DNA of 6,522 nucleotides from JAPUDQ01 sp964535835 (GCA_964535835.1 CAZHUZ010000032.1:1-6522); one strand, 5' to 3'; counted from the stretch's first letter, positions 1-6,514 are shown. Program-made: numbers and translations. The notes: generated from the sequence alone by a model not told the origin.

Positions 1-335
1 TTGTGGGTAACCGCTATGACTATGGTTACTGCACATGGTATGCCTACAACCGTCGTGCCGAACTAGGTCGTCCGGTTGGTAGTTTCTGGGGTAATGCTGC
101 GACATGGGCGAGCTTTGCCCGCGCGAGTGGGTACTTGGTAAACAATACTCCTGAAGTAGGTGCAGTTATGCAAGATAGCTACAGTGCTGGCGGGTATGGA
201 CACGTAGCGGTCGTCGAGAGCAAGGGCGATGACGGTAGTATCACAATCTCTGAAATGAACTATGCCGGGTGGAATGTCAAATCATTCCGTACGCTTGATG
301 CAGGGCAGGCAGCCCGTTACAACTATATTCATTAG
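1..335 (+). CDS. CHAP-domain peptidoglycan hydrolase, C-terminal part (5' truncated by window edge)
   Basis: The frame is open from the first base and ends at TAG 333-335. The gene almost certainly starts upstream, because the GTG at base 3 falls straight into the catalytic motif and has no signal peptide before it. Numbering from that codon, the CHAP (NlpC/P60-like) features are the nucleophile Cys10 in YGYCTWYA, the catalytic His67 in GYGHVAVVE and the probable third residue Glu84 in ISEMNY. The WGNAATW segment is also typical of the family. CHAP enzymes cleave peptidoglycan as amidases or endopeptidases outside the membrane. In relatives the domain usually sits at the C terminus behind a signal peptide and often a coiled coil, which fits the stop just after the domain. 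The role could be cell-wall remodelling or division, or attack on a neighbour's wall; the window cannot distinguish these. obg begins 25 bases downstream. Domain call is firm; substrate is not known. Confidence 0.9.
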   Translation, partial: VGNRYDYGYCTWYAYNRRAELGRPVGSFWGNAATWASFARASGYLVNNTPEVGAVMQDSYSAGGYGHVAVVESKGDDGSITISEMNYAGWNVKSFRTLDAGQAARYNYIH

Positions 336-343
336 ACTACCTC

Positions 344-352
344 TGTTATAAT
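344..352 (+). promoter_or_regulatory. Extended -10 promoter for obg, leaderless
   Basis: TGT followed by a perfect TATAAT (347-352) forms an extended -10. Only 8 bases separate it from the obg ATG at 361, so transcription should start within about 0-3 bases of the start codon. No -35 hexamer is evident 16-18 bases upstream, which an extended -10 can tolerate. No Shine-Dalgarno sequence is present. Inferred from sequence only. Confidence 0.6.
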
Positions 353-360
353 GATCATAT

Positions 361-1656
361 ATGTTTGTTGATAGCGCGTTAGTATCTGTTCGGGCGGGCA
401 AAGGCGGTAATGGTACCGTTAGTTTTCGTCATGAAAAATACGTCGAACGGGGTGGCCCAGATGGTGGCGACGGAGGTCGCGGAGGCAATGTAGTATTTGA
501 GGCCGATGAGCGCAAAAATACCCTGGTTGATTTTCGTTACAAACCCGACGTACGAGCAGATGATGGACAGGCCGGTGGCAAACGACAAAAACATGGTCAC
601 AACGGTGAAGATGTCGTCGTGGCGGTACCAGTTGGCACGCAGATATATCGTGATGATGTGTTGATTGCAGATTTGCTCGCCAAGGGTGATAAGGCTATTG
701 TGGCACGTGGCGGCGATGGAGGTTACGGCAACGCACATTTCAAAAGTTCGACTCGTCAGGCACCTCGTGTTGCCGAGCTAGGTGAGGCTGGTGATGAGTT
801 TGAAGCGCGATTAGAGCTAAAATTACTTGCCGATGTCGGTCTCGTAGGATTCCCAAATGCGGGAAAATCGACATTGTTGAGTGTCGTGAGTAATGCGCGC
901 CCCGAGATCGCTGATTATGCATTTACGACACTAACACCCAATCTAGGAGTAGCTGATATCGATGAAACAAGTTTACTTATCGCCGATATTCCTGGATTGA
1001 TAGAGGGTGCAAGTGAGGGCAAAGGGCTTGGTGATGCATTTTTACGACATGTCGAGCGTAGCGCTGTTTTACTTCATCTTATTGATGCTTATAGTGATGA
1101 TGTCGCTGCGGCATATACGACAATCCGCGAAGAATTACGTCGCTACAAACCTGAGCTGCTCGATCATCCTGAAGTTGTCGCATTGACAAAGACTGAAGGT
1201 CTCGACCCCGAGATTATCCAGATGCAAATCGATTCTCTGCGTACCGTTGTCGACAAAGGCACGCCGATTTTCGCTATATCATCATCGGCCCACAGTGGTA
1301 TCAAAGAATTACTGCGCCAATTAGTCAAAAAAGTTGCTGCCGAGCGCAATCGGTTTGCCGCGTTGGCACTAGGAGACAGCGCCGATGATGATACCATTCC
1401 AACTATCTCGCTCTCTGATCGTACGCTTGATGATGCCTGGACAATCGAAAAGACCGATGAGGGGTATGCTATAACTGGTCCAAAGATTGAGAAGTTTGCC
1501 CTGAGAACAGATTTCAATAATGTACATAGCGTCAATCGACTCCGCGACATCATGCGAAAGCGCGGTATGACAAGTGAGCTTACACGCTTAGGGGCATCAG
1601 GTGATAGTGTCATTGTGATTGGTGATTCATCACCATTTAGTCTCTACGAAAAATAA
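361..1656 (+). CDS. obg: GTPase Obg (CgtA), ribosome assembly
   Basis: Full-length Obg of 431 residues. The glycine-rich Obg fold spans about residues 1-158 (GKGGNG, GGPDGGDGGRGG, GGDGGYGN). The G domain spans about 159-328: G1 GFPNAGKST 163-171, switch I FTTLTPNLG 188-196, G3 DIPG 209-212, G5 ISSSA 306-310. The C-terminal OCT domain covers about 345-431. Obg is a slow GTPase that binds the large ribosomal subunit late in its assembly and responds to (p)ppGpp in studied bacteria. The base-recognition motif G4, normally NKxD, appears as TKTE (276-279), a visible departure. The ATG at 361 is chosen because MFVDSALVSVRAGKGGNG matches the normal Obg N terminus and follows a TATAAT box at leaderless spacing. 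Neighbours are surface-protein genes, not the rplU-rpmA genes often found next to obg elsewhere. Identification is very secure. Confidence 0.98.
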   Translation: MFVDSALVSVRAGKGGNGTVSFRHEKYVERGGPDGGDGGRGGNVVFEADERKNTLVDFRYKPDVRADDGQAGGKRQKHGHNGEDVVVAVPVGTQIYRDDVLIADLLAKGDKAIVARGGDGGYGNAHFKSSTRQAPRVAELGEAGDEFEARLELKLLADVGLVGFPNAGKSTLLSVVSNARPEIADYAFTTLTPNLGVADIDETSLLIADIPGLIEGASEGKGLGDAFLRHVERSAVLLHLIDAYSDDVAAAYTTIREELRRYKPELLDHPEVVALTKTEGLDPEIIQMQIDSLRTVVDKGTPIFAISSSAHSGIKELLRQLVKKVAAERNRFAALALGDSADDDTIPTISLSDRTLDDAWTIEKTDEGYAITGPKIEKFALRTDFNNVHSVNRLRDIMRKRGMTSELTRLGASGDSVIVIGDSSPFSLYEK

Positions 1657-1661
1657 TGTTA

Positions 1662-1691
1662 TTCACAACGAGCTATCTATAGTAGTATGCT
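1662..1691 (+). promoter_or_regulatory. Candidate promoter for the SGNH hydrolase gene, leaderless
   Basis: TTCACA (1662-1667) is separated by 18 bases from TATGCT (1686-1691), and the ATG follows after 6 bases at 1698. This would place the transcription start at or within a base of the A of ATG. TATAGT at 1678-1683 is an alternative -10 that would give a leader of about 8 bases. No ribosome binding site is visible. The call rests on spacing and moderate hexamer matches. Confidence 0.4.
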
Positions 1692-1697
1692 TTAGAT

Positions 1698-4565
1698 ATG
1701 AATATTCGTCTGCGAGGCGAGTGGGCTATAGTTTGGGTGATTACTGTGTGCGCTGCAGTTGCTGGTGCGCAATCAGTATATAGTGCTAGTGAACCATCAG
1801 TTTGGCTGCAAAACGGTGCTGTCAAAAAATCACTGGTAGCTGATAATATGTCGCTAACAGATCAGATAGTAAACCCTGATTGTCTCAGTCAAAAACTGCC
1901 AATACTCGACAAGGTATCTTCTTCAGGCGAACTATCATATAGCGAAGTTTATGATAGTTGTTGGCTGGCAACGAGTAGTGGTGCATATCGATCAAATGGC
2001 ATCGGCTATTTACACCTAAATGTTGTAGGCTCAGCAGTTCGTCTCGCTGATCCGTATTATGCGTATACACTCGCAGGTGATCGTGTACTGAAGCGTGGAG
2101 GAGGATCGACATCTTTTTTCTATAATCTTCGTGTTATAGAAAACCCAGCCGATGCAGCAGTGGTAGCAAATGGTAATGGTGGCTACCGTTATCTCTCATT
2201 TGGCGCCAAAACAGATATCTGGTTGCTTACTGATCCTGGCACGACGACAGCTATGCCGATCAATGCTCACTATGCATCACGCAACGGTAAATGGCTGCTT
2301 GTTGAATCGCCATGGAGCTTTGCGCGAATCAATCTCGATACTCGCCAAGTACTTGCGTTTGAAAAACCAATTTCAGGCTATGGTGCCGGCGCGAACCCAC
2401 AGTATCAGCTGACACTTTCTGAGGATGGGCGCTATGCGGCGATAGGTCTTGGTGCACAGTTATTTAATCTCTATGATCTCAGTCTTTGTCAATCGACAAC
2501 AACGAGTGGTAGACAGATAGCCGTAGGGTGCGGCAAACGTGTCATGCGTGATGAATTAGGTCTAGATAGTTCGTCAAATGTTGTCGGGATACGTTTTGGT
2601 GCGCTTGGAGATATTCTAACATTTAACTCGCTTGAAAATGGTAAATGGCGTAAGTATTCTGTTGTAGCTCCGGGTAAGACAGCCAATGGTCTCAGCTATC
2701 TAGCACTCGGTGATTCATATAGCTCTGGTGAAGGCGATGGAGACGGGAAATATTACTATATGCCAGGTACAGATGGCAATGGCGAATATGCGGCGTTGTT
2801 TCAAACAGGCATAACGGGCTATCCGTATAGCAGGGAAAAGTGTCATCTCAGCACACGATCATATCCGTATCTGCTGGCTGCATCCGCCGGTCTCGGTGTT
2901 GACTCGTTTCGTAGTGTGGCGTGTTCTGGTGCGGATGTGAATGATGTGACTAATACGTTGACCGACAGGCAAAGATATTATACTTTTGATGGTCATTTCG
3001 ATCAGTTCAAAACATATAATGACAATACGTTGATAAAAGATTCAAAAGTAAAAGCCATTAAGAATTACGTCCCCGGTCGTGCAGCTCAAATAGAATTTAT
3101 CACCAGATATAAACCTAAAAATGTCACCATAAGTCTTGGTGGCAATGATGTCGGTTTTGGCAACAAACTCTCCGAGTGTGTTATGGTCGGTACCTGTCGC
3201 TATGCACTCGCAGATCGATACGAGATCGTAAACGAGATGAAGAATACCGTCTATCCGCGACTAGTATCGATGTATCGTTCGTTCAAACAAGCATCACCGA
3301 CAACACGTGTCTATGCCATAGGCTATCCACAACTGATAGGGCAGTCTCGATGCAACGCCAATGTTCAGCTCGATAATGATGAGCGGCGATATGTACGTGA
3401 ATCAGTTTCGCTACTCAACCAAGTCGTGCGAGGCGCCACTGCAGAGGCAGGGGTCAACTATATCGATATCGAGCATAGTCTCGATGGTGTCAATCTCTGC
3501 TCTGATCAAAAATATCCTGCGCTTAACGGTCTGACATACGGTCAGGAAATGATCGTCATAGGTAGCGAAAGCTATCACCCAAATGAGTCTGGCCATGCAC
3601 TCATTGCTGCTACGATCAAAAATAGGATGAATAATCAGTCGATCGCCACCTACCAGCCATGCGCTAGCTCAATCGTGCTGCATTGCAATACATCAACTTC
3701 TGGATTCCCGTCGCAACTCTCTTCATATTTTTCTAGTGCTCAAAATATCGAAAATGCTATCGTTCGACGACAGCAAATTATTCAGAATACAACTGATAAC
3801 ATGACAAGTGTCGCAGACGTTGGCGGGACAATTCGAGTGACACTGCCGAGAAATTCATTCAAAGAAAACAGTTCCGTAGGGGTGACGGTAAAGTCCGATC
3901 CGATGATGCTACCTGCTATTCAGTCTGCCGACGACGGTAGTATTGATGCTACCTTCGTCGTTCCTTTGGACTTGCCAAGTGGCTACCATACGATTCATCT
4001 ACTAGGCGCATTAAAATCCGGTGAGATGATTGATTACTATGATACGTTCTTGGCTGCATACCGACAGGATGATATCGATGGCGATGGAGTGAATAACTCT
4101 GTTGATCGTTGCCAGTTTGTTACACCACTTCACGAAGACGAAGACGAAGACAAAGATACGCTTGATGATGCTTGTGATGGATTTGTCGGCGTCGCACCAA
4201 TTGTTACCCCGCCAAATCTACCAGACCCGGACGATCCTAGTAACACTTCAGCAGGATTAGAAATAGTACAGCCTCAACAGGGAGCGATAACTCTTCCCGG
4301 TATTGCTACAAATCTTACATCGTTAGTCACCAGAGACGTGTTGGGAGCTGCTGTTGATACGGTTACACAAGAAGTTATCGATGTGGTGTCTGAGGTATCT
4401 AAAAAAATAGTACTTAAGTCCGGGATCACAACATCAATAGTTCCCAGTATAGATAGCCCTAGTAAGCCACAGTCATATGATGATCTGTGGTCGCATCCGG
4501 GTGTTGCATTACTGGGCGTATTACTAGGAGTTATTTATATCGGGATGCGCTTTCGATCAAAATAG
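1698..4565 (+). CDS. Large surface-anchored SGNH/GDSL hydrolase with Ig-like and calcium-binding regions
   Basis: A 955-residue secreted protein. Residues about 9-24 form a signal peptide with a possible cleavage after AGA (22-24). Residues about 30-330 look beta-rich and propeller-like (LTLSEDGRYAAIGL, RINLDTRQVLAF); I do not assign a family. The SGNH hydrolase domain covers about 332-645: block I GDSYSSGEG with nucleophile Ser340, block II Gly411 in ACSGAD, block III GGND with Asn483, and block V HPNESGH with catalytic His627. The usual Asp three residues before that His is Glu624. Residues about 700-790 resemble a bacterial Ig-like repeat (VTVKSDP, DGSIDATFVVPLDLPSGYH). A thrombospondin-type-3-like calcium motif follows (DxDGDG with Asp792, 794, 796 and 803) with an acidic run after it. 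Residues about 933-950 are a membrane helix ending in a basic tail; no LPXTG motif is seen. Family members hydrolyse esters of lipids or sugars. The substrate is unknown; a role in cell-envelope or host-surface lipid processing is inference. Confidence 0.9.
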   Translation: MNIRLRGEWAIVWVITVCAAVAGAQSVYSASEPSVWLQNGAVKKSLVADNMSLTDQIVNPDCLSQKLPILDKVSSSGELSYSEVYDSCWLATSSGAYRSNGIGYLHLNVVGSAVRLADPYYAYTLAGDRVLKRGGGSTSFFYNLRVIENPADAAVVANGNGGYRYLSFGAKTDIWLLTDPGTTTAMPINAHYASRNGKWLLVESPWSFARINLDTRQVLAFEKPISGYGAGANPQYQLTLSEDGRYAAIGLGAQLFNLYDLSLCQSTTTSGRQIAVGCGKRVMRDELGLDSSSNVVGIRFGALGDILTFNSLENGKWRKYSVVAPGKTANGLSYLALGDSYSSGEGDGDGKYYYMPGTDGNGEYAALFQTGITGYPYSREKCHLSTRSYPYLLAASAGLGVDSFRSVACSGADVNDVTNTLTDRQRYYTFDGHFDQFKTYNDNTLIKDSKVKAIKNYVPGRAAQIEFITRYKPKNVTISLGGNDVGFGNKLSECVMVGTCRYALADRYEIVNEMKNTVYPRLVSMYRSFKQASPTTRVYAIGYPQLIGQSRCNANVQLDNDERRYVRESVSLLNQVVRGATAEAGVNYIDIEHSLDGVNLCSDQKYPALNGLTYGQEMIVIGSESYHPNESGHALIAATIKNRMNNQSIATYQPCASSIVLHCNTSTSGFPSQLSSYFSSAQNIENAIVRRQQIIQNTTDNMTSVADVGGTIRVTLPRNSFKENSSVGVTVKSDPMMLPAIQSADDGSIDATFVVPLDLPSGYHTIHLLGALKSGEMIDYYDTFLAAYRQDDIDGDGVNNSVDRCQFVTPLHEDEDEDKDTLDDACDGFVGVAPIVTPPNLPDPDDPSNTSAGLEIVQPQQGAITLPGIATNLTSLVTRDVLGAAVDTVTQEVIDVVSEVSKKIVLKSGITTSIVPSIDSPSKPQSYDDLWSHPGVALLGVLLGVIYIGMRFRSK

Positions 4566-4567
4566 TT

Positions 4568-4573
4568 TATGAT
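4568..4573 (+). promoter_or_regulatory. Weak -10 candidate before the small membrane protein gene
   Basis: TATGAT ends 12 bases before the ATG at 4586, which would give a leader of about 5-6 bases without a Shine-Dalgarno sequence. No convincing -35 is visible, so the gene may instead be co-transcribed with the hydrolase that ends 20 bases upstream. Confidence 0.3.
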
Positions 4574-4585
4574 TAGACCACGATC

Positions 4586-5110
4586 ATGAAGAAAGCATCT
4601 AAAACCAAAAAGAAAAAGTTCGAGTTATCTTTGTCACCAAAAGTGGTGATACCAAGCCTCATTGCTATTACGATCTTGGTATTCTTCGTTTTCCCTAGGA
4701 TTATTGACTATGTCAAATTCATGACACTCAAAAACGATATGCTCGCGCTGCAAAAGGAGTTTAACAAGATTGATCCAGGCTGGGAATATAGTGAGTCGTG
4801 TCACGCTAATGGACAGAAGTTTCGTGAGAATGAGGCATCAAGTTGTTATATAAATCTATCAATTAAAAAACATATAGATATAAGCAAATACAATAACATC
4901 TCATTATTAAAACAAACAACTAAAATTAATAAAGAATATACCCTTGATGATTATGACCGAAAGAGTTATCAGGTAGATATGCAATATAAAATGTTTAACA
5001 GTGTTGGCTGTGGTTTTAGTGTTCCAATACAAAAAGGTTCGGCAGTAGAAGAAAGCACTTTTGGTTGTCATGATTCAGCACTCAACTTCTATTTCCCAAA
5101 AAGCCAGTAG
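4586..5110 (+). CDS. Small single-pass membrane protein with four extracytoplasmic cysteines, function unknown
   Basis: I do not recognise this 174-residue protein. It starts with a strongly basic stretch (Lys-rich, residues 2-11), followed by one hydrophobic segment at about residues 20-37, so a cytoplasmic N terminus and an exported C-terminal domain of about 135 residues are predicted. That domain holds exactly four cysteines (72, 87, 142, 161), enough for two disulfides, and ends in FYFPKSQ. The layout (basic start, one helix, small exported domain) is shared by minor pilins and by many lineage-specific envelope proteins, but no prepilin cleavage motif is evident. It lies 20 bases after the surface hydrolase and may be made with it. 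The middle, about 4840-4950, is much richer in A and T than the neighbouring genes, and codon choice shifts with it. The stop is 2 bases from that of the opposing gene. Confidence 0.8.
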   Translation: MKKASKTKKKKFELSLSPKVVIPSLIAITILVFFVFPRIIDYVKFMTLKNDMLALQKEFNKIDPGWEYSESCHANGQKFRENEASSCYINLSIKKHIDISKYNNISLLKQTTKINKEYTLDDYDRKSYQVDMQYKMFNSVGCGFSVPIQKGSAVEESTFGCHDSALNFYFPKSQ

Positions 5111-5112
5111 AC

Positions 5113-5664
5113 TCATAATGTCTCAAAAAAATGTCTATGCAGTTTTTTCTGCGTGGATACATCGAGCGACGATACTTCAGCTATCGTCACGTGGCTGCTG
5201 ATGCCGCAATGAGCAATAATCTTTTCTAGTGCGTCGATACATGGATACGGGAAAAACCATGTACTATCACGGATCATGACGAAACCTAGTCTTCTCAGTT
5301 GAGAGGTAAATACATATCGCTGGTGTTTGTGGCGTGCAGGGATATCAAATATCACCATGCGCCATTTTTTATCCCATTTTGCAGGTATTGGTATAGATAG
5401 ATTTGTGATCTCGGCTGACTGTAGACGATGTATGCCTTTGACGCTTAGTTGGAGACGCATTGCTTTAGCCTCGGGTGTAAAAACTACTAGTTCTTGGCGG
5501 CGAAGCTCGTTGACGAAGCGCTGTGATAATTCATGCGGTACGCCTGTGAGCTCTTCGAGTGCAGATGAGGCAGTAGAGGTGGGGACGGTAACTCCCATTA
5601 GTCCACCAGTTCCTATACGTGAAAGTAGGTAATTGATCTGTTTTTTGGTTTGGATTCGCCCCAT
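5113..5664 (-). CDS. PaaX-like protein: winged-helix region plus Cas2-like domain
   Basis: A 183-residue cytoplasmic protein. Residues about 1-90 form a helical, winged-helix-like segment (LEELTGVPHELSQRFVNELR, then a strand pair ending LQLSVKGIHRL). Residues about 98-180 resemble the Cas2-like middle domain of PaaX: WRMVIFDIPA (Asp107), Arg-containing RHKHQRYVF, then LRRLGFVMIRDSTWFFPY, a pattern of ferredoxin-like strand, helix and strand. PaaX itself represses phenylacetate catabolism genes and is about 300 residues long; this protein lacks the C-terminal PaaX part, and no phenylacetate genes are nearby. Similar short proteins are known to me from CPR genomes and are sometimes mislabelled Cas2; there is no CRISPR here. 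DNA binding is plausible but inferred. ATG at 5664 follows an extended -10 at exact leaderless spacing. It is transcribed away from the structured RNA, sharing a 126-base divergent promoter region. Confidence 0.8.
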   Translation of the reverse strand: MGRIQTKKQINYLLSRIGTGGLMGVTVPTSTASSALEELTGVPHELSQRFVNELRRQELVVFTPEAKAMRLQLSVKGIHRLQSAEITNLSIPIPAKWDKKWRMVIFDIPARHKHQRYVFTSQLRRLGFVMIRDSTWFFPYPCIDALEKIIAHCGISSHVTIAEVSSLDVSTQKKLHRHFFETL

Positions 5665-5670
5665 ATACTT

Positions 5671-5679
5671 ATTTTAGCA
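5671..5679 (-). promoter_or_regulatory. Extended -10 promoter for the PaaX-like gene, leaderless
   Basis: Read on the - strand, TGC-TAAAAT lies 6 bases before the ATG at 5664, so the predicted first transcribed base is the A of the start codon. No clear -35 is present. The TGN-plus-hexamer form is the same as seen before obg and the structured RNA. Confidence 0.55.
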
Positions 5680-5751
5680 TGTGCCAAAATATATAATTTA
5701 GCTATCGTATAACAGATCAGATAAAGATAATTGTATAGAAAATCATAAAAT

Positions 5752-5772
5752 ATAGTTGACAAATATAACTAT
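5752..5772. repeat. Small inverted repeat overlapping the -35 of the RNA promoter
   Basis: ATAGTT (5752-5757) and AACTAT (5767-5772) are inverted copies separated by 9 bases and straddle the TTGACA hexamer. Such a placement would suit a repressor operator. The half-sites are short and AT-rich, so chance is a real possibility. Confidence 0.3.
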
Positions 5773-5784
5773 TTATGCTATCAT
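5756..5784 (+). promoter_or_regulatory. Strong sigma-70-type promoter for the structured RNA
   Basis: A perfect TTGACA (5756-5761), a 17-base spacer and TATCAT (5779-5784) preceded by TGC, giving an extended -10. It is the best promoter in the window. Transcription should begin near 5791, immediately ahead of the first helices and far from any credible start codon, as expected for a highly expressed noncoding RNA. Confidence 0.8.
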
Positions 5785-5850
5785 GTACTAAGTATCGTCA
5801 TTTGAGGTATTTTGCTTCGTGACTGGTACCTTAACGTATCAGGTAGTAGT

Positions 5851-5904
5851 ATCTGGCTGGCTGTTCAGCGCATCATGATAGGTGCATTGAACAGCCGGTC
5901 AGAT
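5851..5904 (+). other. RNA hairpin, continuous 17-bp stem
   Basis: ATCTG pairs with CAGAT (5851-5855/5900-5904), GCT with GGT through two wobbles and one G-C pair (5856-5858/5897-5899), and GGCTGTTCA with TGAACAGCC (5859-5867/5888-5896). A further GCGC/GTGC helix (5868-5871/5882-5885) follows after a two-base bulge, leaving a 10-base loop. This is the longest uninterrupted helix near the 5' end. Confidence 0.85.
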
Positions 5905-5920
5905 CAGAACCGGAGGTATC

Positions 5921-5957
5921 GAAGCGTCCAGAGATCCCATCGTCGGGATGATGCTTC
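5921..5957 (+). other. RNA hairpin with internal loop
   Basis: GAAGC (5921-5925) pairs with GCTTC (5953-5957), and inside it ATCCC (5934-5938) pairs with GGGAT (5945-5949) around an ATCGTC loop. The two helices are separated by an asymmetric internal loop (8 bases against 3). Confidence 0.65.
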
Positions 5958-6027
5958 ACTAGGTTTAGGAAAGGTTGCGTATGGGCACGCTCATCCACAA
6001 CAACAGCTGAATCACCTGCGGCGGTCC

Positions 6028-6066
6028 ACCAAGCACAGAAAGTGAGAGTTCAATGCAACTCTTGGT
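6028..6066 (+). other. Compact three-way junction in the RNA
   Basis: ACCAAG (6028-6033) pairs with CTTGGT (6061-6066), enclosing a short CAC-AGAAA-GTG hairpin (6034-6044, 3 bp) and an AGTT/AACT hairpin with a CAATGC loop (6047-6060). An alternative is a single 7-bp hairpin, 6044-6050/6057-6063, which shares the same right arm. Confidence 0.5.
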
Positions 6067-6076
6067 TTACGAGATC

Positions 6077-6108
6077 TGCCCAAGCTAGCGCTGGTCACAG
6101 CGCGGGCA
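6077..6108 (+). other. RNA stem with a 6-base one-sided bulge
   Basis: TGCCC (6077-6081) pairs with GGGCA (6104-6108), and GCGCTG (6088-6093) with CAGCGC (6098-6103) around a GTCA loop. The right arm is continuous, while the left arm carries the unpaired AAGCTA (6082-6087), a likely site for a tertiary contact or ligand. Confidence 0.85.
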
Positions 6109-6109
6109 C

Positions 6110-6166
6110 GTAGGTAGACATGTAAGATATATTCCCAGAGACACAACTGGGCTAAGTCTACACTAC
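6110..6166 (+). other. RNA stem, 10 bp with one bulged A, enclosing a hairpin
   Basis: GTAGGTAGAC (6110-6119) pairs with GTCTACACTAC (6156-6166), with only A6162 unpaired. Inside, CCCAG (6134-6138) pairs with CTGGG (6147-6151) around an 8-base purine-rich loop. The helix begins one base after the preceding stem (6077-6108), so the two could stack coaxially. Confidence 0.85.
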
Positions 6167-6309
6167 AGAAAATGTGACCAGGGTCGCGAAAGACCCTCCA
6201 GCCACGTCCGTAGTAGGGAAGCCATGAAAGTGGTGTTGTGATTGATCACCCTGAGGAATATCGGCAATGAAAGACGTCGATCGCAGTAGGTTGAGACACA
6301 GCATGGACA

Positions 6310-6341
6310 CCAGTCCCCCTGGCTCCGCGTCAAATACGCGG
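6310..6341 (+). other. Two adjacent short RNA hairpins
   Basis: CCAG/CTGG (6310-6313/6319-6322, loop TCCCC) is followed after two bases by CCGCGT/ACGCGG (6325-6330/6336-6341, loop CAAAT). GGAC/GTCC (6305-6308/6313-6316) is an alternative to the first hairpin. Confidence 0.7.
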
Positions 6342-6343
6342 CG

Positions 6344-6389
6344 TTCGGTACTTTCAGAAGGTGGAGAGATCCACGCGCTGAGTACTGAA
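6344..6389 (+). other. Extended RNA stem capped by a GNRA tetraloop
   Basis: TTCGGTACT (6344-6352) pairs with AGTACTGAA (6381-6389), 9 bp with one wobble. After a TT bulge, CAG pairs with CTG (6355-6357/6378-6380). A symmetric AAG/GCG internal loop then leads to GTGGA/TCCAC (6361-6365/6370-6374), closed by GAGA (6366-6369), a GNRA loop. The architecture is classic folded RNA. Confidence 0.85.
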
Positions 6390-6422
6390 ACGTGATGACA
6401 ACTTCATAGCAGCAGCAATGCG

Positions 6423-6514
6423 GGCGGGACGAATGGATAGAGATGTGGTCACGAGACCATATGGCGCTGATGCCAATAAGTCCTGCACTTGCAGGCCTCT
6501 CCATTCGTCCCGCC
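6423..6514 (+). other. 15-bp RNA stem enclosing three hairpins (four-way junction)
   Basis: Bases 6423-6437 are perfectly complementary to 6500-6514, and GAG/CTC (6440-6442/6497-6499) extends the stem past a TA bulge. Inside lie an 8-bp hairpin (6443-6450/6455-6462, loop ACGA), a GGC/GCC hairpin (6463-6465/6472-6474) and CCTGC/GCAGG (6482-6486/6491-6495, loop ACTT). A 15-bp perfect match of this base composition is very unlikely by chance. Confidence 0.85.

Noticed and set aside
379..738. Long - strand open frame inside obg
   Set aside because: It is a shadow of the obg coding frame, which is conserved and well identified.
4132..4158. Acidic GAAGAC-type tandem repeat
   Set aside because: It is a short in-frame Glu/Asp run belonging to the calcium-binding linker of the hydrolase, not an independent repeat element.
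5109..5130. Terminator between the convergent genes
   Set aside because: AGAC/GTCT (5109-5112/5120-5123) is only 4 bp and is followed on the + strand by A residues rather than T, so it does not qualify on that strand. The - strand T-run is too distant.
5113..5664. Cas2 of a CRISPR system
   Set aside because: The second domain is Cas2-like, but the protein has an added winged-helix region as in PaaX, and there is no repeat array or other cas gene in the window.
5812..6045. 77-residue open frame on the + strand with a TTG start
   Set aside because: It covers the 5' helices of the RNA, lacks any start signal, and its product has no protein-like pattern. The paired arms explain the sequence better.
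6163..6504. 113-residue open frame on the - strand
   Set aside because: It runs antisense through the stems of the structured RNA, has no recognisable domain or promoter, and its residue make-up looks random.
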